Below are positions 53,616 to 63,620 of a stretch of 64,000 bases of DNA, one piece after another. The translations under genes and the position numbers were made by a program. Location: assembly GCA_027533385.1 (NCBI GenBank), contig JAPZUE010000025.1:62001-126000 (forward strand), in the 5' to 3' direction. The stretch comes from Rhizobium sp. (lineage in GTDB: Bacteria > Pseudomonadota > Alphaproteobacteria > Rhizobiales > Rhizobiaceae). Numbering within the stretch: position 1 is the first letter of the stretch; the number at the start of each line of letters is the position of its first letter. Under the pieces are notes generated by a model. That model was given only the letters and a program-made list of their open reading frames with translations, was not told the origin of the DNA and did no database searches.

Positions 53616-55118
53616 TCAGGCGACGCGGCGTTCCGCGTGGCGCATTGTAGAGCCGACGGCGGATGCACGGGTGCGGATCTGCGAAAGCTGGTCGACCAGA
53701 CCGGCGACCTCGGCACGCAGACGGCGGGTCTCCTCCGACGTCCGTTCCACCATGTCGCTGTTCTCGTGGGTGAGAACATCCATATTGCGGGTCGCCTGAT
53801 TGACCTCGTTGAGGCCAATCGCCTGATCCTTTGCGGCCGTGGCAATGTCGGAGACGAAGGTGTCGATGGCATCGATGCGGGTGATGATGTCGTTCAATGC
53901 CTGACCGGTGCCCGTAACGAGACCGACGCCGGCCTTGACCTGATCCGAACTCTGGGAAATCAGCTGCTTGATCTCCTTGGCGGCATCGGCGCTCCGTTGG
54001 GCAAGCTGGCGGACTTCCTGGGCAACCACGGCAAAACCCTTGCCGGCGTCACCGGCTCGGGCTGCCTCGACGCCTGCATTGAGCGCCAAAAGGTTGGTCT
54101 GGAAGGCGATTTCATCGATGACGCCGATGATCTTCGAAATCTCGGTCGAGGACTTCTCGATCGCGCCCATGGCGGAGACGGCCTGGGAGACCACCGTGCC
54201 GGAGCTCTTGGCCTGCTGCTGGGTGTCGCGCACCTCCTGGGAGGCGCGTTCGGCATTGGCGGCTGTCTGGCTGACACTGACGGAGAGCTGTTGCAGCGCC
54301 GTGGAGCTTTCCTGCACACCGCCGGCCTGGCGCGTGGTGCGGCTCGCCAGCTCGCTCGATGCATGGGCGATCGCATCCGTGCCGTTCAGGATCTCTTCCG
54401 AGGCACGGCGGATGGCAGCAAAGGAGGTGTTCAGGCGATCGACGGTGTCATTGTAATAGCCGGCCATTTCCTTGAAGTTCTCCGGCAGGTCGGTCGTCAT
54501 GCGCGCTTCGAAATCGCCCTGGGCCAGCGCCTCAAGACCCCGACGCAGATGCTCCATGGCAATTGCCTGGTCCGCCTCGAAACGGGCGCGCTCTTCCTCA
54601 AGCGTCTTGCGCCGTGTTTCCAGTTCTTCGAGGTAGACGGAGATAGAATAGTCCATGTCGAGCATGGCCGCCTTGACCACAGCGCGCAGCTTTTCCCCAA
54701 GGGAGACCGCATGCTGTTTGCCGAAGGGGAAAGGCCAGTGCTTGACCAGGACGCCCGCCAGCAGTTCGCCGACCAGCATGGAATAGCCGCCGATATACCA
54801 ACGCGGTTCGAGACCGATGCGGGCATGGGCCTTGCCGACGGCTGTGACTCCGCGCACATAGTTCTCGTCGAAATTGCCGCCTGCAACCTTGTCCCAATGA
54901 CCGATCTGGGCGTTCTTTGCGCCGTTCATATGGGCGCCGTCGCGGAAATGGTTCGCGATCTTCCCGGTCTTCGTGACCTTGGCGTAGAACTTGTCCAGCG
55001 CACCGCCCAGGACGTCCTTGATGGACGGACGCAGCTCGGCAAGCGTGCTGCGCGTCTTCTGATCGATCTCGAGGAATTCGAGACGCTCGGCGAGGTCGTT
55101 CTGGTATTGCGATTTCAT
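53616..55118 (-). CDS. Globin-coupled soluble chemoreceptor (first copy)
   Basis: A 500-residue methyl-accepting protein with no membrane segment. The N-terminal 160 residues are a protoglobin sensor: the proximal heme His is His98 in [19 protein letters not shown], a motif specific to globin-coupled sensors. A HAMP-like segment (about 195-250) leads to the signalling domain with hairpin [46 protein letters not shown]. It should sense oxygen or another heme ligand, like HemAT. No CheR-binding pentapeptide ends it. A paralogue follows upstream on the same strand. Confidence 0.93.
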   Translation of the reverse strand: MKSQYQNDLAERLEFLEIDQKTRSTLAELRPSIKDVLGGALDKFYAKVTKTGKIANHFRDGAHMNGAKNAQIGHWDKVAGGNFDENYVRGVTAVGKAHARIGLEPRWYIGGYSMLVGELLAGVLVKHWPFPFGKQHAVSLGEKLRAVVKAAMLDMDYSISVYLEELETRRKTLEEERARFEADQAIAMEHLRRGLEALAQGDFEARMTTDLPENFKEMAGYYNDTVDRLNTSFAAIRRASEEILNGTDAIAHASSELASRTTRQAGGVQESSTALQQLSVSVSQTAANAERASQEVRDTQQQAKSSGTVVSQAVSAMGAIEKSSTEISKIIGVIDEIAFQTNLLALNAGVEAARAGDAGKGFAVVAQEVRQLAQRSADAAKEIKQLISQSSDQVKAGVGLVTGTGQALNDIITRIDAIDTFVSDIATAAKDQAIGLNEVNQATRNMDVLTHENSDMVERTSEETRRLRAEVAGLVDQLSQIRTRASAVGSTMRHAERRVA

Positions 55119-55186
55119 GATGCGACGCGGACTCTCGTTTGATTGTTGTCAATCAGAACTGTCATGGTTTGCTAAACAGTTTCTAA

Positions 55187-55213
55187 ATGACGGCGCGCTT
55201 TCAGCGCCGTCAT
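55187..55213 (-). terminator. Terminator between the two globin-coupled chemoreceptor genes
   Basis: ATGACGGCGC and GCGCCGTCAT form a perfect 10-base-pair stem with loop TGAAAGC on the minus strand, then TTTAGAAAC. It follows the stop of the upstream chemoreceptor by about 20 bases, so each receptor gene probably has its own promoter. Confidence 0.75.
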
Positions 55214-55230
55214 GAACGGTTCGGAGCGGA

Positions 55231-56778
55231 TCAGGATGCCATGCGGTAGGTGCCACCAGCATCATGCCCCGCCGAATGCGACCAGTTTCCGCTGGTCTTG
55301 AAGCCTTGCAGTGCCTGGACCAGACGGCCCGCCTCTTCCCGCAGTGTTGCCGTCTGGGCCGAGCTTTCCTCAACCATGGCGGCGTTGCGTTGGGTAATCT
55401 GGTCCATGGACTGCACTGAGGTGTTTACCTCCCGCAGACCACCGGACTGATCGGCGGCGGCCGATGCGATCTTGGATACGATTTCGTTGATCTCGCCGAT
55501 GCGGACGATGATCTTGCCGAGCGCATCGCCGGCGTTGTTGACGAGGCCGACGCCTGATTCGACCTGCGTGGAACTCTGGGAGATGAGGTTCTTGATCTCC
55601 CGGGCGGCATTGGCGCAACGCTGGGCAAGTTCGCGCACCTCCTGGGCCACGACGGCGAAGCCGCGACCGGCCTCGCCGGCACGCGCTGCCTCAACGCCCG
55701 CATTGAGGGCGAGAAGATTGGTCTGGAAGGCGATCTCGTCGATGACCCCGATGATCTTGGAGATCTCTTCGGAGGATTTTTCGATCGCGCCCATGGCATC
55801 AACCGCACGAGAAACGACCTCTTCCGAGACCCTGGCTTCCGTCAGCGCAACACCGACGACCTGGGAGGCTTCCTTCGCTCCGTCGGCGGTCAGCGTGACA
55901 TTCTGGGTCAGCTCATGGAGGGCAGCCGTACTTTGCTCAAGCCCTGCTGCCTGCTGTTCGGTGCGCTGGGCAAGATCGTCGGTGGCATCCGAAATCGCCG
56001 CCGTGGATTTGAAGATCTCGTCCGCCGACTGGCGGACCGTCGAGATTGTTGCCCGAAGGGAATCGACCGAGGCGTTATAGTCCTGCGCCATCTGCACGAA
56101 GTTCGCCGGCAGATCGTTGGGCAGGCGGGCGTCGAGATCGCCGGCCGACAGCTTGGCGAGCGCCCCGCGAAGGGCAGCAAGCGCAGTGGCCTGTTCCGAC
56201 TCTGCCTTCAACCGCGCCTCTTCGGCGGCCTTACGCTCATCGGCCAGGATGGCGAGGTAGACGGAGATCGAGTAGTCCATGTCGAGCATGGCGGCCTTGA
56301 CGACCACCGAAATCTCCTCGGCAAGCTGCTCCGAATTGCGTTTGCCGAAACGGCTTGGCCAGCGCTCGCGGACAACCGCATGCACCAGCCGCTCCAGGAC
56401 CAGCGCATAGCCGCCGATGTACCAGCGCGGCTCAAGACCGATGCGGGCATGGGCCTTGCCCACCTTCGTGACGCCCTCGACATAGCTTTCGTTGTATTCG
56501 GCCGTGCCGACGATACCCCAATGCTCTTCCTGGCGCTTCTTGGCGCCCTTCATGTGATCGTCATTGCGGAAGAAGGCAGCGGTCTCCGGGACCTTGCGTA
56601 TCTTGTCGTAGAAGATGTCGAGCGCGCCGCCGATATTCTTGCGGATCAAAGGTCCGAGTCGACGAAGGGTTTCCCGACCCTTGTCATCCAAACCGAGGAA
56701 ACGGAGGCGGTTCTTCAGATCTGCATTTTCGCTTTGCGACACCATAGCCGACACATCACTTTCCTGGCTCGAAAACAT
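55231..56778 (-). CDS. Globin-coupled soluble chemoreceptor (second copy)
   Basis: A 515-residue paralogue of the receptor at 53616, with the same layout: protoglobin domain with proximal His110 in [23 protein letters not shown]-like linker, and signalling hairpin [46 protein letters not shown]. The N-terminus is about 12 residues longer. The start may be the ATG at 56778, which sits in a 16-base palindrome, or Met12 (56745); neither has a clear ribosome-binding site. Two adjacent divergent copies suggest an old duplication and perhaps two ranges of oxygen sensing. Confidence 0.92.
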   Translation of the reverse strand: MFSSQESDVSAMVSQSENADLKNRLRFLGLDDKGRETLRRLGPLIRKNIGGALDIFYDKIRKVPETAAFFRNDDHMKGAKKRQEEHWGIVGTAEYNESYVEGVTKVGKAHARIGLEPRWYIGGYALVLERLVHAVVRERWPSRFGKRNSEQLAEEISVVVKAAMLDMDYSISVYLAILADERKAAEEARLKAESEQATALAALRGALAKLSAGDLDARLPNDLPANFVQMAQDYNASVDSLRATISTVRQSADEIFKSTAAISDATDDLAQRTEQQAAGLEQSTAALHELTQNVTLTADGAKEASQVVGVALTEARVSEEVVSRAVDAMGAIEKSSEEISKIIGVIDEIAFQTNLLALNAGVEAARAGEAGRGFAVVAQEVRELAQRCANAAREIKNLISQSSTQVESGVGLVNNAGDALGKIIVRIGEINEIVSKIASAAADQSGGLREVNTSVQSMDQITQRNAAMVEESSAQTATLREEAGRLVQALQGFKTSGNWSHSAGHDAGGTYRMAS

Positions 56779-56792
56779 CAGCGATCGCTGAT
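56777..56792. repeat. 16-base perfect palindrome at a chemoreceptor start
   Basis: ATCAGCGATCGCTGAT reads the same on both strands and overlaps the first possible start codon of the second globin-coupled chemoreceptor gene. It could be a regulator-binding site or an mRNA hairpin across the start. The 258 bases from here to rmuC hold no other recognised gene; a small TTCGGC/GCCGAA hairpin lies near 57004-57018. Confidence 0.55.
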
Positions 56793-57036
56793 AAACAACA
56801 ATAAGGGAATTCTAAAATGGTAAACGTTCGGTTGTCGATTTGGCGTGTTTTTTAGCTTTACGCAGCGTCAGACGAGGAATGAGAGCGGAGAAAGTTCAGT
56901 TTCCTGCGTTGAATTTGCTTTTCGTCAATTTCTTTTTCGTGCATTTTTTCTCACCTCAACTCAGGATACTCTTCCCGCTGCCTCGACGTTCACTCTTTGA
57001 TCTGTTCGGCTCTGCCGAATCAGCTATCATCGCGGC

Positions 57037-58260
57037 ATGAACATCCAAGACATCCCGGCGGTGACCATCGGCTCAGTCACCCTTTCACCCGCCTTCCTCG
57101 TGGCGCTCGCCGCTGCGCTCATCCTCATGCCCATTCTTGCGCTCATCGTGATCTCCATCCGCGCATCGGCTGCCCGGGCGCGGCTGATGGAAGAGGCTGC
57201 TCGACGGGATGAGGCGGCAGAAGCGCGGCTTGCGGAACTTTTGAAGGCACAGGCCGAAATGCAGGGACGGCTCGCGACCATGGCGGAGGTCTTCGGCAGC
57301 CGCCAGGCAGAACTCAACCAGTCGATCAGCCAGAGGCTCGACGGCATGACCCACAGGCTTGGCGCAACCATCACCGAACAGACGAAATCGACGCATGACA
57401 ATCTGCGGACGCTGCAGGAGCGGCTTGCAGTCATCGACGCGGCGCAGAACAACATCCAGTCGCTGGCAAAGGACGTGGTCGGTCTGCAGGCAATCCTCTC
57501 CAACAAGCAGACGCGCGGGGCCTTCGGGCAATCGCGGATGGAGACGATCGTCGCCGATGGGTTACCGATGGGCGCCTACGAGTTCCAGAAGACGCTGTCG
57601 AACGGTTCTCGCCCGGACTGCGTGATCCGGATGCCGAACAATTCGCCGCCGCTCGTGGTGGACGCGAAATTCCCCCTCGAAGCCTGGAATGCCATCCGCG
57701 ATACGGAGAACCCGGATCACAAGAAACTGGCTTCCCAGCAGTTCAGGCGGGACATGGAAGTCCATATCCGCGACATCTCGGAAAAGTATCTGCTGGCGGG
57801 CGAGACACAGGACATGGCTTTCCTGTTCGTGCCGTCGGAATCGATCTTCGCCGAGATCCACGAAAACTTCGAGGGTATCGTGCAAAAAGCGCATCGGCAG
57901 AAGGTGGTGATTGTCTCACCATCGCTTCTGATGCTCTCCATCCAGGTGATCCAGGCCGTTCTGAAAGATCAGCGCATGCGCGAGCAGGCGCATCTGATCC
58001 AGGGCGAGGTTATCCGATTGATGGAGGACCTCGGTCGGCTCGACGACAGGACTCGGAAACTGCAGAGCCATTTCCTGGCGGCGCAGAAGGATGTGGAGAT
58101 GATCATCACCTCCTCTGACAAGCTGGCGAAACGCGGCGCCAAGATCGAGGCGATGGAATTCGAAGTCCCCGGTGGCCGCGCAGAGGGCGAAGACGATGCG
58201 CCGCGCGCGGTCGAGAGCCGGACAGGCCTGCTCAAGCTCAGGGTTGTTGACGAGGACTGA
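57037..58260 (+). CDS. rmuC: RmuC-family DNA recombination protein
   Basis: A 407-residue protein with an N-terminal membrane anchor (about 17-42), a long coiled coil (about 45-140) and the RmuC nuclease-like domain from about 150 to 360, including SNKQTRGAFGQSRMETIV, VVDAKFPLEAW and VSPSLLMLSIQVIQAVLKDQRM. RmuC limits DNA inversions and rearrangements and is predicted to be a PD-(D/E)XK-type nuclease. No ribosome-binding site is visible before the ATG; TATCAT lies only 13 bases upstream, so a very short leader is possible. Ribokinase follows after 46 bases. Confidence 0.93.
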   Translation: MNIQDIPAVTIGSVTLSPAFLVALAAALILMPILALIVISIRASAARARLMEEAARRDEAAEARLAELLKAQAEMQGRLATMAEVFGSRQAELNQSISQRLDGMTHRLGATITEQTKSTHDNLRTLQERLAVIDAAQNNIQSLAKDVVGLQAILSNKQTRGAFGQSRMETIVADGLPMGAYEFQKTLSNGSRPDCVIRMPNNSPPLVVDAKFPLEAWNAIRDTENPDHKKLASQQFRRDMEVHIRDISEKYLLAGETQDMAFLFVPSESIFAEIHENFEGIVQKAHRQKVVIVSPSLLMLSIQVIQAVLKDQRMREQAHLIQGEVIRLMEDLGRLDDRTRKLQSHFLAAQKDVEMIITSSDKLAKRGAKIEAMEFEVPGGRAEGEDDAPRAVESRTGLLKLRVVDED

Positions 58261-58306
58261 GACCCGGTCCAAAAGAGCGCAGAACCCTCAAGGAGGCCTC
58301 TCGCTC

Positions 58307-59206
58307 ATGATCACCGTCTTCGGCTCCATCAATATGGACCTCGTCGCCACCACGCCACGCCTGCCGAAGCCGGGCGAGACGGTTCCGGGGACCGGGTTTG
58401 CCACGGCGGCCGGTGGCAAAGGGGCGAACCAGGCTCTGGCGGCGCGACGCGCCGGGGCTTCCGTTCGCATGGTCGGTGCCGTCGGTCGTGACGCGTTCGC
58501 TGCACCGGCTCTCGACCTTCTCGACAAAGCTGGAACTGATCTTTCAAGCGTTGCCCAGGTCGACGGCCCGACCGGCACGGCACTCATCCTGGTAGGCGGC
58601 GATGGCGAGAACATGATTGCCGTCGTACCCGGCGCCAACGGCACCGTGAGCCCCGAGCAGGCCAAGGATGCCGTCTCCAGGAGCGCGGAGGGCGATTTCC
58701 TGATGCTGCAGCTCGAAGTGCCCGTCGCCTCTGTCCGGGCCGCGCTAGAAGCCGCCAAGGCGCGAGGCGTGCGCAGCGTGCTCAACACGGCGCCGCTCAT
58801 TCCCGAGGCGGCGGAGCTCGCCCGGCTCGCCGACATCGTGATCGCCAATGAAACCGAATTCGAGCGCCTTGTAGGACGTGACAACCTGAGCGCCTCCGAG
58901 CGCGAGGAGATGCTGCTCAGCATGCATGGCGATACCGGCCAGACCCTGATCATCACGCTCGGCGCCGACGGTGTGATCGCAGCCGAAGGCGGCTTGCTGC
59001 ATCGGACGAAGGGGCTGAAGATCGAGCCAGTCGATACGGTGGGTGCCGGCGATACCTTCTGCGGATACCTGACCGCAAGCCTGGATGCCGGGCTTGTTTT
59101 CGACGAGGCGCTGCGTCGCGCCGCCGTGGCGGGCTCGCTTGCCTGCCTCAAGGCCGGAGCACAGCCGTCGATCCCGTTGGCAGCCGAGGTTACGGCATCG
59201 CTGTAA
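58307..59206 (+). CDS. rbsK: Ribokinase
   Basis: A 299-residue PfkB-family kinase that phosphorylates ribose. GGKGANQALAARRAGA near residue 40 is the ribokinase-specific form of the first signature, and VGAGDTFCGYL contains the catalytic Asp. The start MITVFGSINMDLVAT has AAGGAGG about 10 bases upstream. With the nucleoside hydrolase gene at 61771 it would complete salvage of nucleoside ribose, though a chemoreceptor gene lies between them and no ribose transporter is present. Confidence 0.93.
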   Translation: MITVFGSINMDLVATTPRLPKPGETVPGTGFATAAGGKGANQALAARRAGASVRMVGAVGRDAFAAPALDLLDKAGTDLSSVAQVDGPTGTALILVGGDGENMIAVVPGANGTVSPEQAKDAVSRSAEGDFLMLQLEVPVASVRAALEAAKARGVRSVLNTAPLIPEAAELARLADIVIANETEFERLVGRDNLSASEREEMLLSMHGDTGQTLIITLGADGVIAAEGGLLHRTKGLKIEPVDTVGAGDTFCGYLTASLDAGLVFDEALRRAAVAGSLACLKAGAQPSIPLAAEVTASL

Positions 59207-59360
59207 GGCGCTCACTGCACTCAAAAACCTGATTTATTGCTCATTAAGCAATGCAACATACCCTCGGTTCCAATCGGGGGTGCGCTTGGTCGTGCCCGGC
59301 TGCGCCATGACGGTGCGGAACGAATAGCCCTGCGTCCTGATCCTCAGTTTCGAGGCTCCC

Positions 59361-61706
59361 ATGTTCGCCTTCTTTACGCGTTCAATCGCGGCCAAGCTTC
59401 TCGTTGTCACCGGTGTCGCCATCGGCCTGGTTCTCTTCCTTTCCAATCTTGTTCTGATTTCCCAGACCCGCGACCGCGTGCACTCCCTCACCATGGAGCA
59501 GGCGGATGCGGAGGCGAAATCGATTGCCCGCGAAATCGCTGGCGATATCGGCGAGCTGGCAAGTGCTGCCCGCACCATGTCCGGTGTCATCGGCCGTGGC
59601 CATGAGGGCAAGTCGCTCGATCGTCTTGGTATCACCAATGTCCTGAAGGCCAATCTGGAGCAAAACCCGTTTGCCTTCGGCAGCTGGATGGCCGAGGAGC
59701 CCCGCGCCATCGATGGCCAGAAGGACGAGATCAAGGGCAAGACCGAGCTCTCGGCCAATGATGACGGCGATTTCACGCCCTACTGGTCGAAGAACAAGGA
59801 TGGTCAGATCCAGTTCTCCACCTTCCGTGCCGACTATCCGGCCGAGTGGTATGCGCTGGCGGCAAAGAGCGGCAAGGGCGCGATCACTGCACCCTACATG
59901 GCAGAGGGAACCGACGTTCCCACGACAATGAGCTCGATCGCCTATCCGGTGTTCTCCGGCGGCAAGATGATTGGCGTCACCGGCGTCGATATCTCGCTGA
60001 AGTCACTGTCCGACAAGCTGAAGGCGCTGAAGCCGTTCGAAACCGGCCGTGTCTTGCTGGTTGCCCACAATGCGCAATGGCTCGTTGCCCCGAATGACGA
60101 TCTGTTGATGAAACCTTACGAAGTTGCGGGGGCCGAGGCCTTGAAGGCCGCCCTTTCGAGCGGCACCGGCAGCGTCGTGCCAGATCTCGCTGACACCAAT
60201 GGTGAAGGCTTCGACCGTTTGCTCTATCCGTTCGCCGTTCCCGGTGTGAACGCGACCTGGGCAGTCATCATCGACATTCCCCATGCTGCCATCAATGCGC
60301 CGGTCGAAGCGCAGACCCTGATGATGATCGTCGGCGGGTTGATCGTCCTTGGCGCCGTTATGCTTGCGCTCTTCCTCGCCGTCCGCTCGCTTGCCCAGCG
60401 CCCGCTGCATGGCCTTGTCGGTGATGTCGAGCGGATGACCAAGGGCGATTATTCGAGCGATGTCTCCAACCAGCATCGTCAGGACGAAATCGGCCTTGTC
60501 GCCAAGGCGCTCGATGGCTTCCGTCACAAGCTCGCCGAGAGCCACACACTGGCGGCGGAGGCCGAAGCACAGCGCAGATCCGCAGAAGGCGAGCGCCGTC
60601 GCAACGAAGAGGAGCGCAGCGCGTCCGCCTCCGTACAACAGCATGTCGTCACGGCACTTGGTAGCGGCCTGGCGCAGCTTTCGCAGGGTAATCTCACCTA
60701 TCGCATTGCCGACGAATTCCCTGGCGAATATGCGGCGCTCAAGCGCGACTTCAACGATGCCGTGGCAAGCCTCGAACAGGCCATCGCCTCGGTCAATGGC
60801 AGCGTCGTCAACATTGCCGCAGGCACCAGCGAGATCTCCGAGAGTGCGGCCGATCTTTCAAAGCGAACCGAACAGCAGGCTGCAAGCCTCGAGGAAACGG
60901 CAGCAGCCCTCAACGAGTTGACCGAGCAGGTCAACTCGAGTGCAGACAATGCAGGCACTGCGGCCAATACGGTCTCCGTCGCCGTGAAGGATGCCGAGAA
61001 GTCAGGCGAGGTCGTCCAGAAGGCGGTTGCCTCGATGCATGGCATCGAGCAGTCGTCGCAGGAGATTTCGCGCATCATCGGTGTCATCGACGAGATCGCC
61101 TTCCAGACGAACCTCCTGGCACTCAATGCCGGCGTCGAGGCCGCGCGTGCCGGGGAAGCGGGCAAGGGCTTTGCTGTCGTTGCCCAGGAAGTGCGCGAGC
61201 TCGCCCAGCGCTCGGCCACGGCCGCCAAGGAAATCAAGGCGCTGATCAATGCCTCGGCCGCACAGGTCAAGGATGGTGTCGAACTCGTCGGCGAAGCCGG
61301 GCAGACGCTGGAAAAGATCTCCCAGCAGGTCATGCAGATCAACGGCCTCATCCGTCAGATCTCTGCCTCGGCCAGCGAACAGGCTTCGGGGCTGAAGGAG
61401 GTCAACGCCGCCGTCAACCAGATGGACCAGGTGACCCAGCAGAACGCCGCGATGGTCGAGGAAACGACTGCAGCCAGCATGGCACTGCGCAACGAATCCG
61501 ATACGTTGCGCGGACTTGTGGCGAAGTTCCAGGTGAATGCTGCGTCCCAGCCGGGTGCAGCACTTCGGGCGACTGCCGAGACCATGCGGAGTGCTGCAAG
61601 TTCGGCAGCACCAAGCCCCAGGGCCCCGTCCTACACGCCTGCGCCGCGCAAGATGGCGGCGGCAAGCGGCGGATCGGCTGGTGCCGACAACTGGGAAGAG
61701 TTCTAA
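59361..61706 (+). CDS. dCache chemoreceptor with C-terminal NWEEF tether
   Basis: A 781-residue transmembrane methyl-accepting protein. Membrane segments near 12-33 and 318-342 flank a periplasmic dCache domain of about 280 residues. A HAMP domain (about 343-395), a second HAMP-like segment and the signalling domain with [36 protein letters not shown] follow. The last five residues, NWEEF, match the CheR/CheB-tethering pentapeptide (NWETF in E. coli), linked by a Pro/Ala-rich tail. In the dCache ligand region, EWYALAA and GVDIS are kept but the Arg of the amino-acid-binding motif is replaced (PAEWY). Confidence 0.93.
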   Translation: MFAFFTRSIAAKLLVVTGVAIGLVLFLSNLVLISQTRDRVHSLTMEQADAEAKSIAREIAGDIGELASAARTMSGVIGRGHEGKSLDRLGITNVLKANLEQNPFAFGSWMAEEPRAIDGQKDEIKGKTELSANDDGDFTPYWSKNKDGQIQFSTFRADYPAEWYALAAKSGKGAITAPYMAEGTDVPTTMSSIAYPVFSGGKMIGVTGVDISLKSLSDKLKALKPFETGRVLLVAHNAQWLVAPNDDLLMKPYEVAGAEALKAALSSGTGSVVPDLADTNGEGFDRLLYPFAVPGVNATWAVIIDIPHAAINAPVEAQTLMMIVGGLIVLGAVMLALFLAVRSLAQRPLHGLVGDVERMTKGDYSSDVSNQHRQDEIGLVAKALDGFRHKLAESHTLAAEAEAQRRSAEGERRRNEEERSASASVQQHVVTALGSGLAQLSQGNLTYRIADEFPGEYAALKRDFNDAVASLEQAIASVNGSVVNIAAGTSEISESAADLSKRTEQQAASLEETAAALNELTEQVNSSADNAGTAANTVSVAVKDAEKSGEVVQKAVASMHGIEQSSQEISRIIGVIDEIAFQTNLLALNAGVEAARAGEAGKGFAVVAQEVRELAQRSATAAKEIKALINASAAQVKDGVELVGEAGQTLEKISQQVMQINGLIRQISASASEQASGLKEVNAAVNQMDQVTQQNAAMVEETTAASMALRNESDTLRGLVAKFQVNAASQPGAALRATAETMRSAASSAAPSPRAPSYTPAPRKMAAASGGSAGADNWEEF

Positions 61707-61735
61707 GCCCAGCTGCCAGACGGCAACTGATCAGG

Positions 61736-61762
61736 GGGCGCGGCAAATGCCGCGCCCTTTTT
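61736..61762 (+). terminator. Terminator after the dCache chemoreceptor gene
   Basis: GGGCGCGGCA and TGCCGCGCCC form a perfect 10-base-pair stem with an AA loop, followed by TTTTT. It is 29 bases after the stop and just before the end of the convergent nucleoside hydrolase gene. Confidence 0.9.
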
Positions 61763-61770
61763 CATGGGTC

Positions 61771-62715
61771 TCAAAGACGCGCGAAGCGCTCGATCAGAAG
61801 GTCGAAGAAGCCATCGGCATCGACGCTGCGCATGAAGGTCGCATTCGGGGTGCGGCCGGAAACGCGCCACCAGTCAACGACGGTCATGCCGACCGTCAGC
61901 TCCGACTGCAACTCGATCTCGACGTTGCAGTGACGTCCGCCGAACAGCTCCGGCTTCAGCAGGTAAGCAACGACCGTCGGATCATGAAGCGGACCGCCGT
62001 CCGAGCCGTACTTCTCTTCATCGAAGCGCTCGAAGAATTCCAGCCACTCGACCATGACCTTGGCGGGCCTGGTGCCCAGGGCCGCGATGCGGGCCACGCG
62101 CGCCTTGGTGGTCATCAACTGGTGGGTGACATCGAGCGGCATGATGGTGACCGGGATGCCGGAGCCGAGAACGGCGGCCGCGGCATGTGGATCGACATAG
62201 ATGTTGAACTCGGCGGCCGGCGTGATGTTGCCGCCCTCGGAGAAGCCGCCGCCCATCATCACCAGTTCCTTGACGCGCGAGGCGATATCCGGGGCCTTCT
62301 GCAGCGCGAGGCCGATATTGGTCAGCGGTCCGAGCGTGCAAAGCGTCACCGTGCCTGCCGGCTCGTTGCGGATCGTCTCGATGATGAAGTCCACGGCGCG
62401 CTGGCCTTGCACCGCCATGGTCGGCTCCGGCAGAACCGCGCCATCGAGACCCGTCTTGCCATGGACGTGCTCGGCCGTGACGAGCGGGCGCACCATGGGG
62501 CGATCGGCCCCTTCGAAGACCCGCCGGCCGGTCTCACCACAGAGTTCGCAGACAATACGCGCATTGCGGCTGGTCATGCGCAACGGGACATTGCCCGCTA
62601 CCGTCGTGATGCCCAGCAGCTGAAGTTCGTCAGGGCTTGCGAAGGCGAGCATCAGGGCGGCGGCATCGTCCTGACCAGGGTCGGTATCGATGATGATCTT
62701 GCGTGGTTCTGTCAT
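61771..62715 (-). CDS. Inosine-uridine preferring nucleoside hydrolase family
   Basis: A 314-residue hydrolase that splits nucleosides into base and ribose. The metal-binding IIIDTDPGQDDAAALMLAF near the N-terminus and LHDPTVVAYLLKPELFGGR with the active-site His are both present. ALHDP-type spacing and length fit the IUNH family. The base specificity is not clear. Ribokinase 2.5 kb away could use the freed ribose. The gene has its own unit, diverging from hsp20. Confidence 0.93.
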   Translation of the reverse strand: MTEPRKIIIDTDPGQDDAAALMLAFASPDELQLLGITTVAGNVPLRMTSRNARIVCELCGETGRRVFEGADRPMVRPLVTAEHVHGKTGLDGAVLPEPTMAVQGQRAVDFIIETIRNEPAGTVTLCTLGPLTNIGLALQKAPDIASRVKELVMMGGGFSEGGNITPAAEFNIYVDPHAAAAVLGSGIPVTIMPLDVTHQLMTTKARVARIAALGTRPAKVMVEWLEFFERFDEEKYGSDGGPLHDPTVVAYLLKPELFGGRHCNVEIELQSELTVGMTVVDWWRVSGRTPNATFMRSVDADGFFDLLIERFARL

Positions 62716-62852
62716 GAGGAGATCCTAAAATCGAAAGGCGGAGGCTTGGAACGCGGGTCCGCTTTTGTCAAGCGAGAGTGCTTGCCGGGGAACTTGCGAT
62801 TTCCCATATTCTGCTAGGACACACGGCCAGCCAGGCCGAAAACGGGACTGCA

Positions 62853-63275
62853 ATGACACGCAACAGACTGCCGACGGAAGCCTTCATCATCACCTTCGAC
62901 CCAGGCGACGGCAATGCCTTCCGGCGACCGCGCGGCGGTGACGGTTATCCGCCCTATGATATCGAACGCTTGGCCCCGCAGAAGGGCGCCGAGCGGCTGC
63001 GCGTGACGCTTGCGGTCGCCGGATTTGCCGAAAACGAACTGGATGTCAGCGTCGAGGCCAATCAACTGGTCATTCGAGGCAAGCAGGTGGAGCGCGAGGA
63101 GGCGGATTATCTGTTTCGAGGCATCGCTTCGCGCCAGTTTCAACGCGTCTTCGCCATCGAGGACGGCATGGAAGTCACGGGGGCCTCGCTGCGCAACGGA
63201 CTGCTCTCGATCGAGATCATCCGTCATGATCCGGTGCATCTGGTAAGGAAAATTAACATCTCCACCGCAGAATGA
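62853..63275 (+). CDS. Small heat-shock protein, Hsp20 family
   Basis: A 140-residue chaperone with an alpha-crystallin domain from about 40 to 130: YDIERLAPQKGAERLRVTLAVAGFAENELDVSVEANQLVIRGKQ and the A-x-x-x-N-G-L motif LRNGLLSIEI. It matches the HspH-like small proteins of rhizobia that bind unfolding proteins. The start MTRNRLPTEA has GGGA upstream. A DUF1150 gene follows after 49 bases, the usual pair. No ROSE-type thermosensor was recognised by eye in the 137 bases upstream. Confidence 0.93.
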   Translation: MTRNRLPTEAFIITFDPGDGNAFRRPRGGDGYPPYDIERLAPQKGAERLRVTLAVAGFAENELDVSVEANQLVIRGKQVEREEADYLFRGIASRQFQRVFAIEDGMEVTGASLRNGLLSIEIIRHDPVHLVRKINISTAE

Positions 63276-63324
63276 AGGTTGCGGCAATGTTGTGCCGCCT
63301 CTCCCTCATTCGCGGAGGATCGGA

Positions 63325-63582
63325 ATGTTACTGAAAGAAGCTTCAGCCCGCCTGACGAAATCCGAATTGGCGCATCTGGGTGCCGGCGAAGTCGGCTATA
63401 TCCGCAAGATGAAATCGGATGAAGTGTCCCGCTGCTTTCCGGAAGCCCCGGAAATCGACCCAACCCTGGATCTCTGGGCCTTGTTTGCCGCAGATGGCAC
63501 GCCCATCCTGCTCACCGACAACCGCTCCAGCACCTTCTTCAAGGCGGCGGAAGACGACCTGAAGACCGTATCGCTGCACTGA
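63325..63582 (+). CDS. DUF1150 family protein
   Basis: An 85-residue protein, MLLKEASARLTKSELAHLGA and the family core GEVGYIRKMKSDEVSRCFPEAPEIDPTLDLWALFAADGTPILLTDNR. DUF1150 proteins are found next to hsp20 in many alphaproteobacteria, and their function is unknown. GGAGGATC precedes the ATG. Co-transcription with hsp20 suggests a role in the heat response. Confidence 0.9.
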   Translation: MLLKEASARLTKSELAHLGAGEVGYIRKMKSDEVSRCFPEAPEIDPTLDLWALFAADGTPILLTDNRSSTFFKAAEDDLKTVSLH

Positions 63583-63620
63583 CCGGTGCAACGAAGCCTC
63601 GCATTCCAGCGGGATGCGAA

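Noticed and set aside
53637..55142. 501-residue open frame opposite the first globin-coupled chemoreceptor
   Set aside because: Antisense to a gene with clear protoglobin and signalling motifs.
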